From NCBI GenBank assembly GCA_903921205.1, contig CAIXPF010000022.1:1-38164 (forward strand): a DNA stretch of 38,164 bases, read 5' to 3'. The notes below the pieces were generated by a model. That model searched no databases and was not told the origin of the DNA. It saw only the letters and a program-made list of their open reading frames with translations. Below are positions 8,044-16,225 of the stretch, in pieces. The DNA is from an uncultured Acidimicrobiia bacterium. GTDB taxonomy: Bacteria; Actinomycetota; Acidimicrobiia; Acidimicrobiales; CAIXPF01. How positions within the stretch are numbered: the stretch's first letter is position 1; each line of letters begins with the position of its first letter. The position numbers and the translations under genes were made by a program.

Positions 8044-9299
8044 GCGACGCCGTGACCGAGCCGATCGCATCCGCCGCCGATCCGGTGGCCATCGCCGTGC
8101 GCAACGTGTCCAAGCAGTTCCGCCGCTACTCGGTGCGCAACCAGTCGGTGAAGGCCGCGCTGTTCCGCGGCAGCAGGGGCACCTACGAGGAGAACTGGGT
8201 TCTCGACGACGTCTCGCTCGACATCCCCACCGGCTCCACGTTCGGGCTCATCGGCTCCAACGGATCGGGCAAGTCGACGCTGCTGAAGTGCATGGCCCGG
8301 ATCCTCAAGCCGAACAAGGGCTCCATCACCGTCAACGGCCGGCTGTCGGCCCTGATCGAACTGGGGGCCGGGTTCCATCCCGAGCTGAGCGGCCGGGAGA
8401 ACGTGTACCTCAACGGTGCCGTGCTCGGCCTGCGCCGCAAGGAGATCGAGCAGCGGTTCGACAGCATCGTGGACTTCGCCGGCCGACAGGTGGCCCAGGC
8501 CATCGACCAGCCGATCAAGACCTACTCCTCGGGCATGTACGTGCGGCTCGGTTTCTCCATCGCGGTCAACGTCGAGCCGGAGGTGTTGCTGGTCGACGAG
8601 GTCCTCGCCGTCGGCGACGAGGAGTTCCAGCGTCGGTGCTACCAGCGTTTCGAGGAGCTCTCCTCCAGCGGACGCACGGTGGTGCTGGTGTCGCACGCAC
8701 TGTCGACGGTGGCCGCCATGTGCGACCACGTCGCCTGGCTCGACGGCGGAAAGCTGCTGCACGTGGGCCAGCCCCAACAGGTCGTCGACGCCTACCTGAC
8801 CCGGCTCGATTTCGGCCGTCCGTCGGTGGTGGAGGTGTCCGAAGGACCGTCCGTGCGCATCTCCGACATCGTCATCGAAGGTGCCGGCCGGCGCCGGACC
8901 TCGACTGAGCTCGGCGAGGAGGTTGCGGTGGTCGGCACCGGCGAGCCGGTGCGGCTGCGTATGAGCTACCAGACCGACCGGCCGACCGACCTGCCGGTCT
9001 TCGCCTTCTCCGTCCACACCCTCGACGGCACGCTGGCCGCCAACCCCTCCACGCTGGGGGTGGCCGGTCCCGAACGCGTCGAGGGTACCGGCACGGTGGA
9101 ACTCGAGGTGCCGTCGCTGATGCTGGTGCCCGGCGCCTACACGCTCGGCGCGGCCATCTTCGACGCCTCCGGCGAACACGCCATCGACCGCAAGCTGCGC
9201 CTGGTCCGTTTCGAGGTCGACGGCCACAACCCCGGTGAGACCCGGGGGATCACGGCACTCGGCGGGCGGTGGCACGGACCGTTGTTCGACCTCCCGTGA
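8040..9299 (+). CDS. wzt: ABC glycan exporter ATPase with C-terminal substrate-binding-like domain (Wzt-like)
   Basis: A 419-residue ABC ATPase that powers export by the upstream permease. The nucleotide-binding domain (about residues 15-260) has Walker A GSNGSGKST, the signature YSSGMYVRLGFS and Walker B LLVDEVLAVGDEEF, in the form usual for polysaccharide exporters (TagH/RfbB/Wzt). The C-terminal 155 residues are not part of the ATPase. They are beta-rich (RLRMSYQTD, FAFSVHTLDGTLAANPST, PGAYTLGAAIFD) and resemble the Wzt C-terminal domain that binds modified O-antigen ends. The mycobacterial galactan exporter ATPase, as I recall it, lacks such a domain. The GTG start overlaps the permease stop, and the stop overlaps the GTG of the following glycosyltransferase, so all three are translationally coupled. 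Confidence 0.92.
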   Translation: MSDAVTEPIASAADPVAIAVRNVSKQFRRYSVRNQSVKAALFRGSRGTYEENWVLDDVSLDIPTGSTFGLIGSNGSGKSTLLKCMARILKPNKGSITVNGRLSALIELGAGFHPELSGRENVYLNGAVLGLRRKEIEQRFDSIVDFAGRQVAQAIDQPIKTYSSGMYVRLGFSIAVNVEPEVLLVDEVLAVGDEEFQRRCYQRFEELSSSGRTVVLVSHALSTVAAMCDHVAWLDGGKLLHVGQPQQVVDAYLTRLDFGRPSVVEVSEGPSVRISDIVIEGAGRRRTSTELGEEVAVVGTGEPVRLRMSYQTDRPTDLPVFAFSVHTLDGTLAANPSTLGVAGPERVEGTGTVELEVPSLMLVPGAYTLGAAIFDASGEHAIDRKLRLVRFEVDGHNPGETRGITALGGRWHGPLFDLP

Positions 9300-10888
9300 G
9301 CGACGCTGCCGGGGGTGCCCGACGTCTGCGGGTGGGCGTCTACAACCGCTTCTGGCCGACCGCCGGCGGCGGCGAGAAGTTCGCCGGAGGCATCGCCCAG
9401 GCCCTTGCCGGGCACCACGACGTCGAGCTGATCGGTCACGACGACATGGACACCTCCCGGCTGTCGGTGCTGGCGGGCCGGCTGCAGCTCGATCTCAGCG
9501 GGGTGGGCTGGCGCACGGTCGGGCGATCACCGACGGAGATCGAGGCGGCCTCGGCCGACTACGAGCTGTTCGTCAACGTGAGCTACGGCAGCGTCCTGCG
9601 CAACCGCGCCCCCCACGGCCTGTACGTGGTGCACTTCCCGACCGTCGGGGCACCGCCGCCGAGCGGCTGGCGGCGGTTCCTGCTGCGTGCCGTCGGCCGT
9701 TCGGCGAAGATCACCGGGGCGTCGCTCGACGTCGGCCGCTGGACCGGTGGGGTGTACACCGCCGAACCGCTCGGTCCCCTCACCCATCGCTGGACCGACG
9801 GCGACGGGGTGCTGCAGCTGACGCCGGTGCGTACCGTTCGACTGGTGCTCAGCCGGCTCACCGCTGCGGGTGGGGTACCGGTGAGCGTGCAGGCCCGCAC
9901 CGCCGACGGTCGGGTGGTGGGCAGCACGACGGTCCGGCCATCTGCGGGGCGCCGCGGACTGCCCGTCTCGCTGCTGACCGCAAGGTTGCCCGACCCCGGG
10001 CCCGGCGGGTCGGTGCTGCACGTGGTCTGCCCAACCCGACTGCCGGGCGGGCGGGTGAGCGACCAGCGCCGGCTGGGCGCGTCGGTGGTGGCCGTGCTGG
10101 GTGGACCGTGGTATCAGCAGCTGCTGCAACTGGTCGAACAGCCGTTGCGGGTCGGTGCCGCCGATTTGTCCTTTCTCGACAGCTACCAGCAGGTCGTGTC
10201 GAACTCGGCCTTCACCGCTCGCTGGGTGCGGCAGCTGTGGGGGGTCGACTCCGACATCCTCAACCCGCCGGTGAGCGCCCAGCCGCAGGGCGACAAGGAG
10301 CCGGTGATCCTGCACGTCGGTCGGTTCTTCCCGCCTGAGGCGGGTCACAGCAAGCGGCAGCTCGAGCTGGTCCGGGCCTTCCGGGAACTGGTCGGTCGCG
10401 GGGCGGCGCCGGGCTGGACCCTGCACCTGGTCGGCGGGTGCGACGAGGAGGGTCAGGCCTATCTCGACCGGGTCCGGGCCGAGATCGGTGACCTGCCCGT
10501 GGTGCTGCACGTCAACGCCTCCGCCGAGGAACTGCGTGCCTTGTTCGCCCGGGCTGCCATCTACTGGCACGCCACCGGCCTCGGGGTGGACCCCGACGTC
10601 CACCCGGAGCGGATGGAGCACTTCGGCATCGCCACGGTCGAGGCGATGTCGGCGGGTGCCGTGCCGGTCGCCATCGGCGTGGCCGGGCAGCTCGAGGTGT
10701 TCGACGATGCCGTGGAGGGCTTCCACTTCCACGATCTCGACGGGTTGGTGGCCCACAGCGCCGAGCTGATCGCCGACCCCGTCCGACGACGGGCCATGAG
10801 CGGTGCGGCGGTCCAACGCGCCGAACGGTACGGCGATGCCGCCTTCCAGCGGCGGATGCAGTCGCTGGTGGACGAGCTGACCGACTGA
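9296..10888 (+). CDS. GT4 glycosyltransferase with inserted beta-rich domain
   Basis: A 530-residue retaining glycosyltransferase of the GT-B fold. The N-terminal domain begins RVGVYNRFWPTAGGGEKFAG, with the glycine loop of GT4 enzymes. The C-terminal domain has ILHVGRFFPPEAGHSKRQLE and the EHFGIATVE motif (E-x7-E), the nucleotide-sugar site. Between them, roughly residues 145-270, lies an insert of predicted beta strands (LQLTPVRTVRLVLSRL, PVSVQARTADGRVVG, PVSLLTARL) not found in typical GT4 proteins of about 380 residues. The GTG start overlaps the stop of the exporter ATPase gene (GTGA), so it is probably made together with the exporter and acts on the same glycan. The acceptor and donor sugars cannot be read from the sequence. 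Confidence 0.88.
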   Translation: MSDAAGGARRLRVGVYNRFWPTAGGGEKFAGGIAQALAGHHDVELIGHDDMDTSRLSVLAGRLQLDLSGVGWRTVGRSPTEIEAASADYELFVNVSYGSVLRNRAPHGLYVVHFPTVGAPPPSGWRRFLLRAVGRSAKITGASLDVGRWTGGVYTAEPLGPLTHRWTDGDGVLQLTPVRTVRLVLSRLTAAGGVPVSVQARTADGRVVGSTTVRPSAGRRGLPVSLLTARLPDPGPGGSVLHVVCPTRLPGGRVSDQRRLGASVVAVLGGPWYQQLLQLVEQPLRVGAADLSFLDSYQQVVSNSAFTARWVRQLWGVDSDILNPPVSAQPQGDKEPVILHVGRFFPPEAGHSKRQLELVRAFRELVGRGAAPGWTLHLVGGCDEEGQAYLDRVRAEIGDLPVVLHVNASAEELRALFARAAIYWHATGLGVDPDVHPERMEHFGIATVEAMSAGAVPVAIGVAGQLEVFDDAVEGFHFHDLDGLVAHSAELIADPVRRRAMSGAAVQRAERYGDAAFQRRMQSLVDELTD

Positions 10889-10899
10889 CGGCGACAGGC

Positions 10900-11874
10900 T
10901 CAGCCGGGGAGCGGCTTACGGGCGGCCCAGGTCAGGAACATGTAGGCCGGTTCGAACCCGAGGTGATGGGCGGTATCGGCGTCCACAGCCGGTTCGAGCT
11001 CGGGACGCAACGCCGCCGTGCTGCCGTCGTGGGACGTCGCCCGTAGCCGGTTCCGACGCAGTCCGCGCAGGATCCCGTCGACGTCGAACTCGGGTGAGAC
11101 GGGTTGCGGCCACGGCACATCCGAGGTCCCGGAGGCCGCTGTGGCCAGCAACGGCTGCGGTGCCAGGAGGGTCACCGCGAAGCCCCGCTCGGTCAGCGCG
11201 TCGCTCAGCGCCGGCCCGAAGCGCCAGAAAACCGGGGTGTGGTCACCGTGGAACTCGGGTTCGGCCGGCGGCGCCGTCAGCTCCTGCAACACGGGCACCT
11301 GGAGCAGCAGGGTTCCCCCGGGCCGCAGCACCCGGTACAGCTCGTCGAGGGCCCGACCGGTGTCGGGGACGTGCTCGAGGACGTGGGGTGTGAGCACGAC
11401 GTCGACGCTGTCGCTGGGCAGGTCGATGTCCTGCAGGTCGATGCGGATCATGCCGGCGTGCGCCCGCTCGTCGAAGTCCGAGCACAGGTAGTCGAACCAG
11501 CCGGCCATGGCCTGCCGGTAGCGCTGGTCGAGACGCGGGCTGGTCTCGAGGACCCGGAGCCGTCGGGCCGGGCCGGGTGGCGTCACCGCATGCTGGAGCG
11601 CCCAGAACAGGAAACGATCCCGTCCGATCGAGCCGCAGCGGGGGCACTGCGCGCCCTCACAGTGGACCGGCCCACCGAAGGCGTCGCCCGACCAGCGGCA
11701 GATGTTGCACCGGTGCGGCCCGTCGGTGCGCTGGGCCGTCCACGGATCGGTGCCCGGCTCGGCCCAGCCCGCGAGCCGGCGGGGTCGCGGGGCCATCCGA
11801 TGCTCGACGGCACGTCGGATCGACCCGAGGCGGTGCCGGAGCCCGTCGGGGATCCGCTCGGTGATCGGGCTCAT
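10900..11874 (-). CDS. SAM-dependent methyltransferase with N-terminal zinc ribbon
   Basis: A 324-residue class I methyltransferase of the Methyltransf_11 type. An N-terminal zinc-ribbon-like segment (CNIC, then CPRCGS about 20 residues later) precedes the Rossmann domain. The SAM region reads RRLRVLETSPRLDQRYR for motif I, which is degenerate because the usual GxGxG is absent. It continues with VDVVLTPHVLEHVPDTGRAL and RVLRPGGTLLLQVPV, which are strong motifs of the family. Such proteins are often found in surface-glycan clusters and may methylate a sugar, but the substrate is unknown. It is convergent with the GT4 gene, with only 11 bases between the stops. ATG start at 11874 with a weak CGGAG about 8 bases before it. 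Confidence 0.8.
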   Translation of the reverse strand: MSPITERIPDGLRHRLGSIRRAVEHRMAPRPRRLAGWAEPGTDPWTAQRTDGPHRCNICRWSGDAFGGPVHCEGAQCPRCGSIGRDRFLFWALQHAVTPPGPARRLRVLETSPRLDQRYRQAMAGWFDYLCSDFDERAHAGMIRIDLQDIDLPSDSVDVVLTPHVLEHVPDTGRALDELYRVLRPGGTLLLQVPVLQELTAPPAEPEFHGDHTPVFWRFGPALSDALTERGFAVTLLAPQPLLATAASGTSDVPWPQPVSPEFDVDGILRGLRRNRLRATSHDGSTAALRPELEPAVDADTAHHLGFEPAYMFLTWAARKPLPG

Positions 11875-12091
11875 GGCCGGCTCCGCTCACCGGTGCCGTC
11901 CCACCGCGCCGGTGCCGGCCGAACCGGCGGGCGGTGCTGCGGGGTCTGCTGATGGCGTGGTGAGGCTGTGCGCATGTGGGTCACCACCGGGATCGGGCGT
12001 TCAACCGGTCCGGGGTGCTCGCATGGTAGCCGCAGCCGTTCCACCCGAGGCACGGCGGTCCCGGCGGCGTTCGAGTTGCGGCCGGGGTCGA

Positions 12092-12097
12092 TAGCCT
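12092..12097 (+). promoter_or_regulatory. Putative -10 element TAGCCT before the lpdA-like gene
   Basis: TAGCCT ends 6 bases before the ATG at 12104, placing the expected transcription start at or next to the start codon. It lies at the end of the 229-base divergent gap 11875-12103. That gap also holds small GC-rich inverted repeats but no other gene I can support. Confidence 0.5.
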
Positions 12098-12103
12098 GCC
12101 CTC

Positions 12104-13468
12104 ATGGCATTGCGGTTCGTGATCATCGGGGGCGGTCCGGCGGGGCACCAGGCGGCGACGTATGCGGCGCGACTCGGTGGTCAGGTCACCCTCATCGAGC
12201 GCGATGTGGTCGGTGGGGCCGCTCACCTGTGGGACTGCGTGCCGTCCAAGGCCATGATCGCCACCGGCGGGGCCATGTCGTTCCTGCAGCGGGTGCAGGG
12301 GTTCGGTCTCGACCGGGCCCACGGCCAGGTCGACCTCGACGGGCTGCGAGCCCGGATCGCCAACATCACCTCGCGTCTCGCCGGCGCCACCACGGAACTG
12401 CTCGAGAGCCAGGGGGTGCGGATCCTGCGCGGGACGGGTCGCTTCGTCGGGCCGAACCGTGTCGTGGCCGACACTGCGGACGGCAGCGAGGAGATCGAGG
12501 CCGACCGGGTGCTGATCGCCACGGGGAGCCGGCCGCGCATTCCGGACTGGGCCGAGATCGACCACCACCGGATCCTCACCACCCGCGATGCCTATCCGCC
12601 GCCGGAGCTGCCCGAGCACCTGGTGGTGATCGGCTCGGGTGTGACCGGTGTGGAGTTCGTCCACATGTTCAGCTCGCTCGGCTGCCGGGTCACCCTGATC
12701 GTGTCGCGCCAGCAGGTCCTGCCCAAAAAGGATGCCGAGGTCGCCGCGGCGCTCGAGGAGAACTTCCTCGAGCGCGGGGTCAACCTGCTCAAGGGGGCCA
12801 AGGCCATCGGGATCGACCGCCTCGACGACGGTGTGCGGGTGCGCTGTGACGACGGCCGGGTGGTGGTCGGTTCGCACGCGTTGCTGGCCATCGGATCGAT
12901 CCCCAACGTCGATCAGCTGGGCCTCGAGCACGCCGGGGTGCAGCTCGACGAACGGGGTTTCCCGGTCAACGTCGGCCATCATCTCGAGACCAACGTGAAG
13001 CACATCTACGTGGCCGGTGACGTGTCGGGCAAGCTCCCGCTGTCGTCGGTCGCGGCGATGCAGGGGCGCAAGATCGCCGAGCACGCCATGGGCCTGCACA
13101 CGCTGGACCATCGCCACCTCGACTACGACATGGCGGCGTCGGCCATCTTCACCGAACCGGAGATCGCCGATGTCGGCCTGCCCGAGGTCGAGGCGTTCAA
13201 CCTCGGCCGCAAGATCCGGGTGACCAAGGTGCCGATGGCGGCGTCGCCGAAGGCCTGGATCGACAACGACACCCGCGGGTTCGTCAAGATCCTCTCCGAC
13301 CCCTACACCGGGGTGGTGCTCGGTGGCTCGATCGTGGGCGGCCACGCAGCCGAGCTGATCGCGGTCATCGCGGTGGCGGTGACCAACCGGCTGAAGGTCG
13401 CCGACATCATCGACTCGCTGTTGGTGCACCCGTCGTTGTCCGAGCTGCTGGCCGACGCCGCGGAGTAG
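12104..13468 (+). CDS. lpdA: LpdA-like flavoprotein disulfide reductase family member (NAD(P)H:quinone reductase type)
   Basis: A 454-residue FAD- and NAD(P)-dependent oxidoreductase. The N-terminal FAD motif is IIGGGPAGHQAA, and the second nucleotide-binding motif is VVIGSGVTGVEF around residue 180. The usual redox pair CxxxxC is incomplete. The sequence is GGAAHLWDCVPSK, with Ala40 replacing the first Cys and Cys45 retained, so classical disulfide chemistry is unlikely. Mycobacterial LpdA (Rv3303c) shows the same loss and acts as an NAD(P)H:quinone reductase. That homology is from memory. Unlike what I recall for that protein, the C-terminal HPSLSE (His442, Glu447) is kept. FAD-binding AGDVSGK is at about residue 305. 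The gene is monocistronic, with its own TAGCCT promoter and a hairpin after the stop. Confidence 0.86.
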   Translation: MALRFVIIGGGPAGHQAATYAARLGGQVTLIERDVVGGAAHLWDCVPSKAMIATGGAMSFLQRVQGFGLDRAHGQVDLDGLRARIANITSRLAGATTELLESQGVRILRGTGRFVGPNRVVADTADGSEEIEADRVLIATGSRPRIPDWAEIDHHRILTTRDAYPPPELPEHLVVIGSGVTGVEFVHMFSSLGCRVTLIVSRQQVLPKKDAEVAAALEENFLERGVNLLKGAKAIGIDRLDDGVRVRCDDGRVVVGSHALLAIGSIPNVDQLGLEHAGVQLDERGFPVNVGHHLETNVKHIYVAGDVSGKLPLSSVAAMQGRKIAEHAMGLHTLDHRHLDYDMAASAIFTEPEIADVGLPEVEAFNLGRKIRVTKVPMAASPKAWIDNDTRGFVKILSDPYTGVVLGGSIVGGHAAELIAVIAVAVTNRLKVADIIDSLLVHPSLSELLADAAE

Positions 13469-13476
13469 CCCGGCGG

Positions 13477-13492
13477 TCGGGCGCGGTCGCCC
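13477..13492 (+). terminator. Hairpin after the lpdA-like gene
   Basis: CGGGCG, a 4-base loop and CGCCCG form a perfect 6-bp stem starting 8 bases after the stop codon. A second 6-bp inverted repeat (GAACGC at 13505, GCGTTC at 13520) follows and reaches the stop of the convergent gene. No T tract is present, as is common in high-GC actinobacteria. Confidence 0.4.
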
Positions 13493-13523
13493 GGAACGGG
13501 GCGGGAACGCTTCGCTGCGGCGT

Positions 13524-15221
13524 TCAGGTCCGACGGAGCACGCGACGTGCGATGCGACGTGCCACGGTGCCGACCCGGCGCATCGGGGCGGTCAGACGCC
13601 ACCACTGCGAGTTCTCGAACGCCGCGAGCTGCGCTTCGAGCGCGGCCACCCGGGGATCGGTGGCATCCTCGATGCGATAGTGCGCAGCGTTCGACGCCAG
13701 ACGGCGGACGGTGCCCGCCGGCAGGAGCACCGGTCCGGCATCGAGCCGGTCGAGCACCGCCTCGCGCGCAACGTCCCACACCTGGGCATCGTGCTGGGCG
13801 AGCGAACCCTCGACGGCATCCCAGCGGCGGTAGAGCGAGGTGACGACCTCGGTGTCGACCACGCCGGTCCAGGTGCTCGTGCGCATCAACAGGTCCCAGT
13901 CCTCGACGACCGCCAAGCTCTCGTCGAAGCGGAGCCGGAGGGAGCGCAGCGTCTGCATGGGCAGGGCGAATGAGCAGATCGGCGTCTCGTTGTGGTGGTA
14001 GTGGGTGAGCGCGTCGAAGCGCAGCGGGCGGGTGACGGCCACCGGGCCGGTCGGCTCGTAGGGCATGAGCGGGCCGCTACGCAGGGCGTGGGACTGGTCG
14101 GCCGACGCGCTACGCACGATCCGGCCCGGCCGGCGTTCGGCGCCGACCCGGAACTGCTCGACCCAGTCGCCGGTGACGAGGTCGTCGTCGTCGAGAAAGG
14201 CCAGGTAGCGACCTCTGGCCTCGTCGAGTGCGGCGTTCAGCGGCCGGCTGCGGCCACCACCGACGACCTCGAGTACCCGCACCCGGAAGGCGAAGCTGGG
14301 ATGGAAGGTGCTCACGAGTTGGCGACAGAGCTCGGCTCGGGCCGGATCGTGGTGGTGCACGGCCAGCAGGACCTCGAAGTCGGGGTCGGTCTGGGCTGCC
14401 AGGCAGGTGAGCGCGTCCAGCAGGGCGATCTCGCGGTCGCCCGTGGTGCGCATGGCGACCGACAGGAACGGCGCAGGGGAGGTGTCCGCCTCCGGGGCAC
14501 GTGGCGTTGTTTCGAGCAGGACGTAGGCCCGCACGAACTGGTTGACGATGGCGTGATCGTCCGCCGCTTCCCGCACGGCCCGCAGGAACGCCCCGAGGTT
14601 GGTCTGCGCCTCTATGTGGGCGAGGTCCGCGGGGAAGTGCTGGTCACTCGGGTCGAGCGAGAAGTCGTTCTCGGCCATCTGGCGCCAGCCGTGACCGGCG
14701 AGCATCTCGGTGAGGCGCGCCTCGCCGAAGAAGCCGACGTGGGTCTGGTCCAGCAACCCGCTCGGGCGCATGTCCCATCGAGCGGCGGTGAGCTTCGCCA
14801 CGACGTCGATGTGCGTGGCGTTGGGAACGCTCATCAGCAGCGGCGGACGGCCCAGCTGCGTCGTCGTGGTCCGCAGCGCAGCGAGGAAGTCGTTGGGCGC
14901 AGGGATGTGCTCGAGCACGTCGAGCATCAGGATCGCCGCCACCGGCCGGCCGGCGACCAGCTCGACGATCTCCGCCGCAAGGGTCTCGTGCTTGCGGAGA
15001 TCGAGCCAGCGGGCGTCGATGCCCCGTTCGATCATCAGCGCAATGGCTTCCTCGTCGATCTCGAGGCCCAGATACTGATAGCCGCGCTCGGCGAGCTGTT
15101 CGGCGAGCGGCGCAGTTCCGCAGCCGATGTCCAGCACCAGGCCGGGGCTGAGCGCAAGTTCCTCGACGAGGCGGACGATGTGCCCGTACGGCGAACGCCA
15201 GGCGAAGTCGAAGGATTTCAT
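13524..15221 (-). CDS. Bifunctional methyltransferase-GT2 glycosyltransferase fusion
   Basis: A 565-residue cytosolic protein with two catalytic domains. The N-terminal methyltransferase (about residues 1-245) has motif I LVLDIGCGTAPLAEQL, LGLEIDEEAI and LMLDVLEHIPAPND. The C-terminal GT2 domain (about 255-480) has LSVAMRTTGDRE, LNAALDEARGRYLAFLDDDD (the DxD metal site) and VVEDWDLLMRT. The tail carries NSQWWRLTAPMRRV, a motif often seen at the C-terminus of surface-polysaccharide glycosyltransferases. It probably adds and methylates a sugar on the same glycan, but the order and substrates are unknown. A strong GAGGAA lies about 6 bases before the ATG, and the upstream GT2 gene ends only 9 bases away, so the two form an operon. 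Confidence 0.86.
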   Translation of the reverse strand: MKSFDFAWRSPYGHIVRLVEELALSPGLVLDIGCGTAPLAEQLAERGYQYLGLEIDEEAIALMIERGIDARWLDLRKHETLAAEIVELVAGRPVAAILMLDVLEHIPAPNDFLAALRTTTTQLGRPPLLMSVPNATHIDVVAKLTAARWDMRPSGLLDQTHVGFFGEARLTEMLAGHGWRQMAENDFSLDPSDQHFPADLAHIEAQTNLGAFLRAVREAADDHAIVNQFVRAYVLLETTPRAPEADTSPAPFLSVAMRTTGDREIALLDALTCLAAQTDPDFEVLLAVHHHDPARAELCRQLVSTFHPSFAFRVRVLEVVGGGRSRPLNAALDEARGRYLAFLDDDDLVTGDWVEQFRVGAERRPGRIVRSASADQSHALRSGPLMPYEPTGPVAVTRPLRFDALTHYHHNETPICSFALPMQTLRSLRLRFDESLAVVEDWDLLMRTSTWTGVVDTEVVTSLYRRWDAVEGSLAQHDAQVWDVAREAVLDRLDAGPVLLPAGTVRRLASNAAHYRIEDATDPRVAALEAQLAAFENSQWWRLTAPMRRVGTVARRIARRVLRRT

Positions 15222-15230
15222 GGCCGTTCC

Positions 15231-16118
15231 TCAGAACCGATGGCGGGCGTACTCGCCGTTGACGAACTCGGCGACGCGTTCGGCACCCGGCAGGGGATCG
15301 GGAACGGTCCGCTCGCTCTGCCGCCGCTTGAACTCCGCCAGCGCCCGGCGCTGGGGCTCCTCGCCGTGACGGGCGATCCAGTCGGCGATCTGCCGGTGGA
15401 TGTCGGGTCGGCCGTAGCGATGCGCCAGCATCAGGCCGCCGAACGCCGAGTGGTACCGCTCGTTGTCCGACACCACGATCGACCCACCGCTGCTGATCCG
15501 CTTGTCGTGGAAGATCGTGGCCTTCGGGACGTACACCACGCGGAAGCCGGCGAGCCGCACCCGCCACGACAGGTCGACGTCCTCGCAGTAGAGCGGGAAG
15601 TTCTCCGGGTCGAAACCGCCGACCTGGCGGAACACCCGCTCACGGATCAGCACGCAGCAGCCGCTCGCCCAACTGGTGTCGCCGGCCCAGGGGTCGTAGG
15701 ACTTGGGGTGTTCGAGAGGGATCTGGCGTGCCTCGGCGATGCCGATGGCCGGGTCGGCCGCGGTGTGCAACAGGTGGGACAGCATCGCCGGTGCGGCGTG
15801 GGTGTCGGGGTTGATCACCAGCAGGTGCTCGTCGGTCGCCGACGCCGCCAGCGTGTTGTGACCGCGCCCGAACATCAGGTTGGCGCCGAAGAAGCGATAG
15901 TCGAGCTCGATCCCCTCGATGCAGCGGCCGAGGTCTGCGAGGTCGGCGTCGACGAGGCGAGGTGCGTTCGAGCAGTCCCCGACCACGACGTGGGCCGACT
16001 CGAGCAGGCCTTCGCTCCGGGCGTGGTCGACCATCGGCCTGATCGCCTGCATGAAGCGCCAGATCTCACCGATCGCGTTGTTGTACAGGACCGTCTGGAT
16101 CTGGACGGTGGCGGGCAT
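15231..16118 (-). CDS. GT2 glycosyltransferase (WbbL-like)
   Basis: A 295-residue GT2 enzyme. It shows QTVLYNN at the N-terminus, GRGHNTLAA and LLVINPDTHA (acidic metal-binding region), then SGCCVLIRERVFRQVGGFD and PLYCEDVDLSWRVRLAGFRV. This C-terminal pattern (GGFDE..F.Y.EDvDl..R) is shared with rhamnosyl- and galactofuranosyltransferases. It should act at the cytosolic face of the membrane on a lipid-linked glycan. A TAGGAT element lies 9 bases upstream of the ATG, so this gene appears to head the two-gene operon with the methyltransferase-GT2 fusion. Donor specificity cannot be assigned from sequence alone. Confidence 0.86.
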   Translation of the reverse strand: MPATVQIQTVLYNNAIGEIWRFMQAIRPMVDHARSEGLLESAHVVVGDCSNAPRLVDADLADLGRCIEGIELDYRFFGANLMFGRGHNTLAASATDEHLLVINPDTHAAPAMLSHLLHTAADPAIGIAEARQIPLEHPKSYDPWAGDTSWASGCCVLIRERVFRQVGGFDPENFPLYCEDVDLSWRVRLAGFRVVYVPKATIFHDKRISSGGSIVVSDNERYHSAFGGLMLAHRYGRPDIHRQIADWIARHGEEPQRRALAEFKRRQSERTVPDPLPGAERVAEFVNGEYARHRF

Positions 16119-16127
16119 ACGTGGGCG

Positions 16128-16133
16128 ATCCTA
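16128..16133 (-). promoter_or_regulatory. Putative -10 element TAGGAT before the GT2 gene
   Basis: On the minus strand TAGGAT ends 9 bases before the ATG at 16118, fitting the TANNNT-leaderless pattern of the window. It lies just downstream of the inverted repeat that appears to end the carboxylase transcript. Confidence 0.45.
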
Positions 16134-16160
16134 TCGGCCGGGTCGGTGGGCGACGCGATG

Positions 16161-16214
16161 CGGCGGACGACGGTCCGGGCCGACGCCGAGGCGGGCCTGT
16201 GCCGTCGTCCGCCG
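16161..16214 (-). terminator. Perfect 13-bp inverted repeat after the carboxylase gene
   Basis: CGGCGGACGACGG at 16161-16173 is the exact reverse complement of the bases at 16202-16214, with a 28-base loop between. The first arm met by minus-strand transcription begins 11 bases after the carboxylase stop codon. It has no T tract but is the longest perfect stem I found in a gap. It separates the carboxylase gene from the promoter of the downstream GT2 operon. Confidence 0.65.
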
Positions 16215-16225
16215 ACGTGCGTTCG

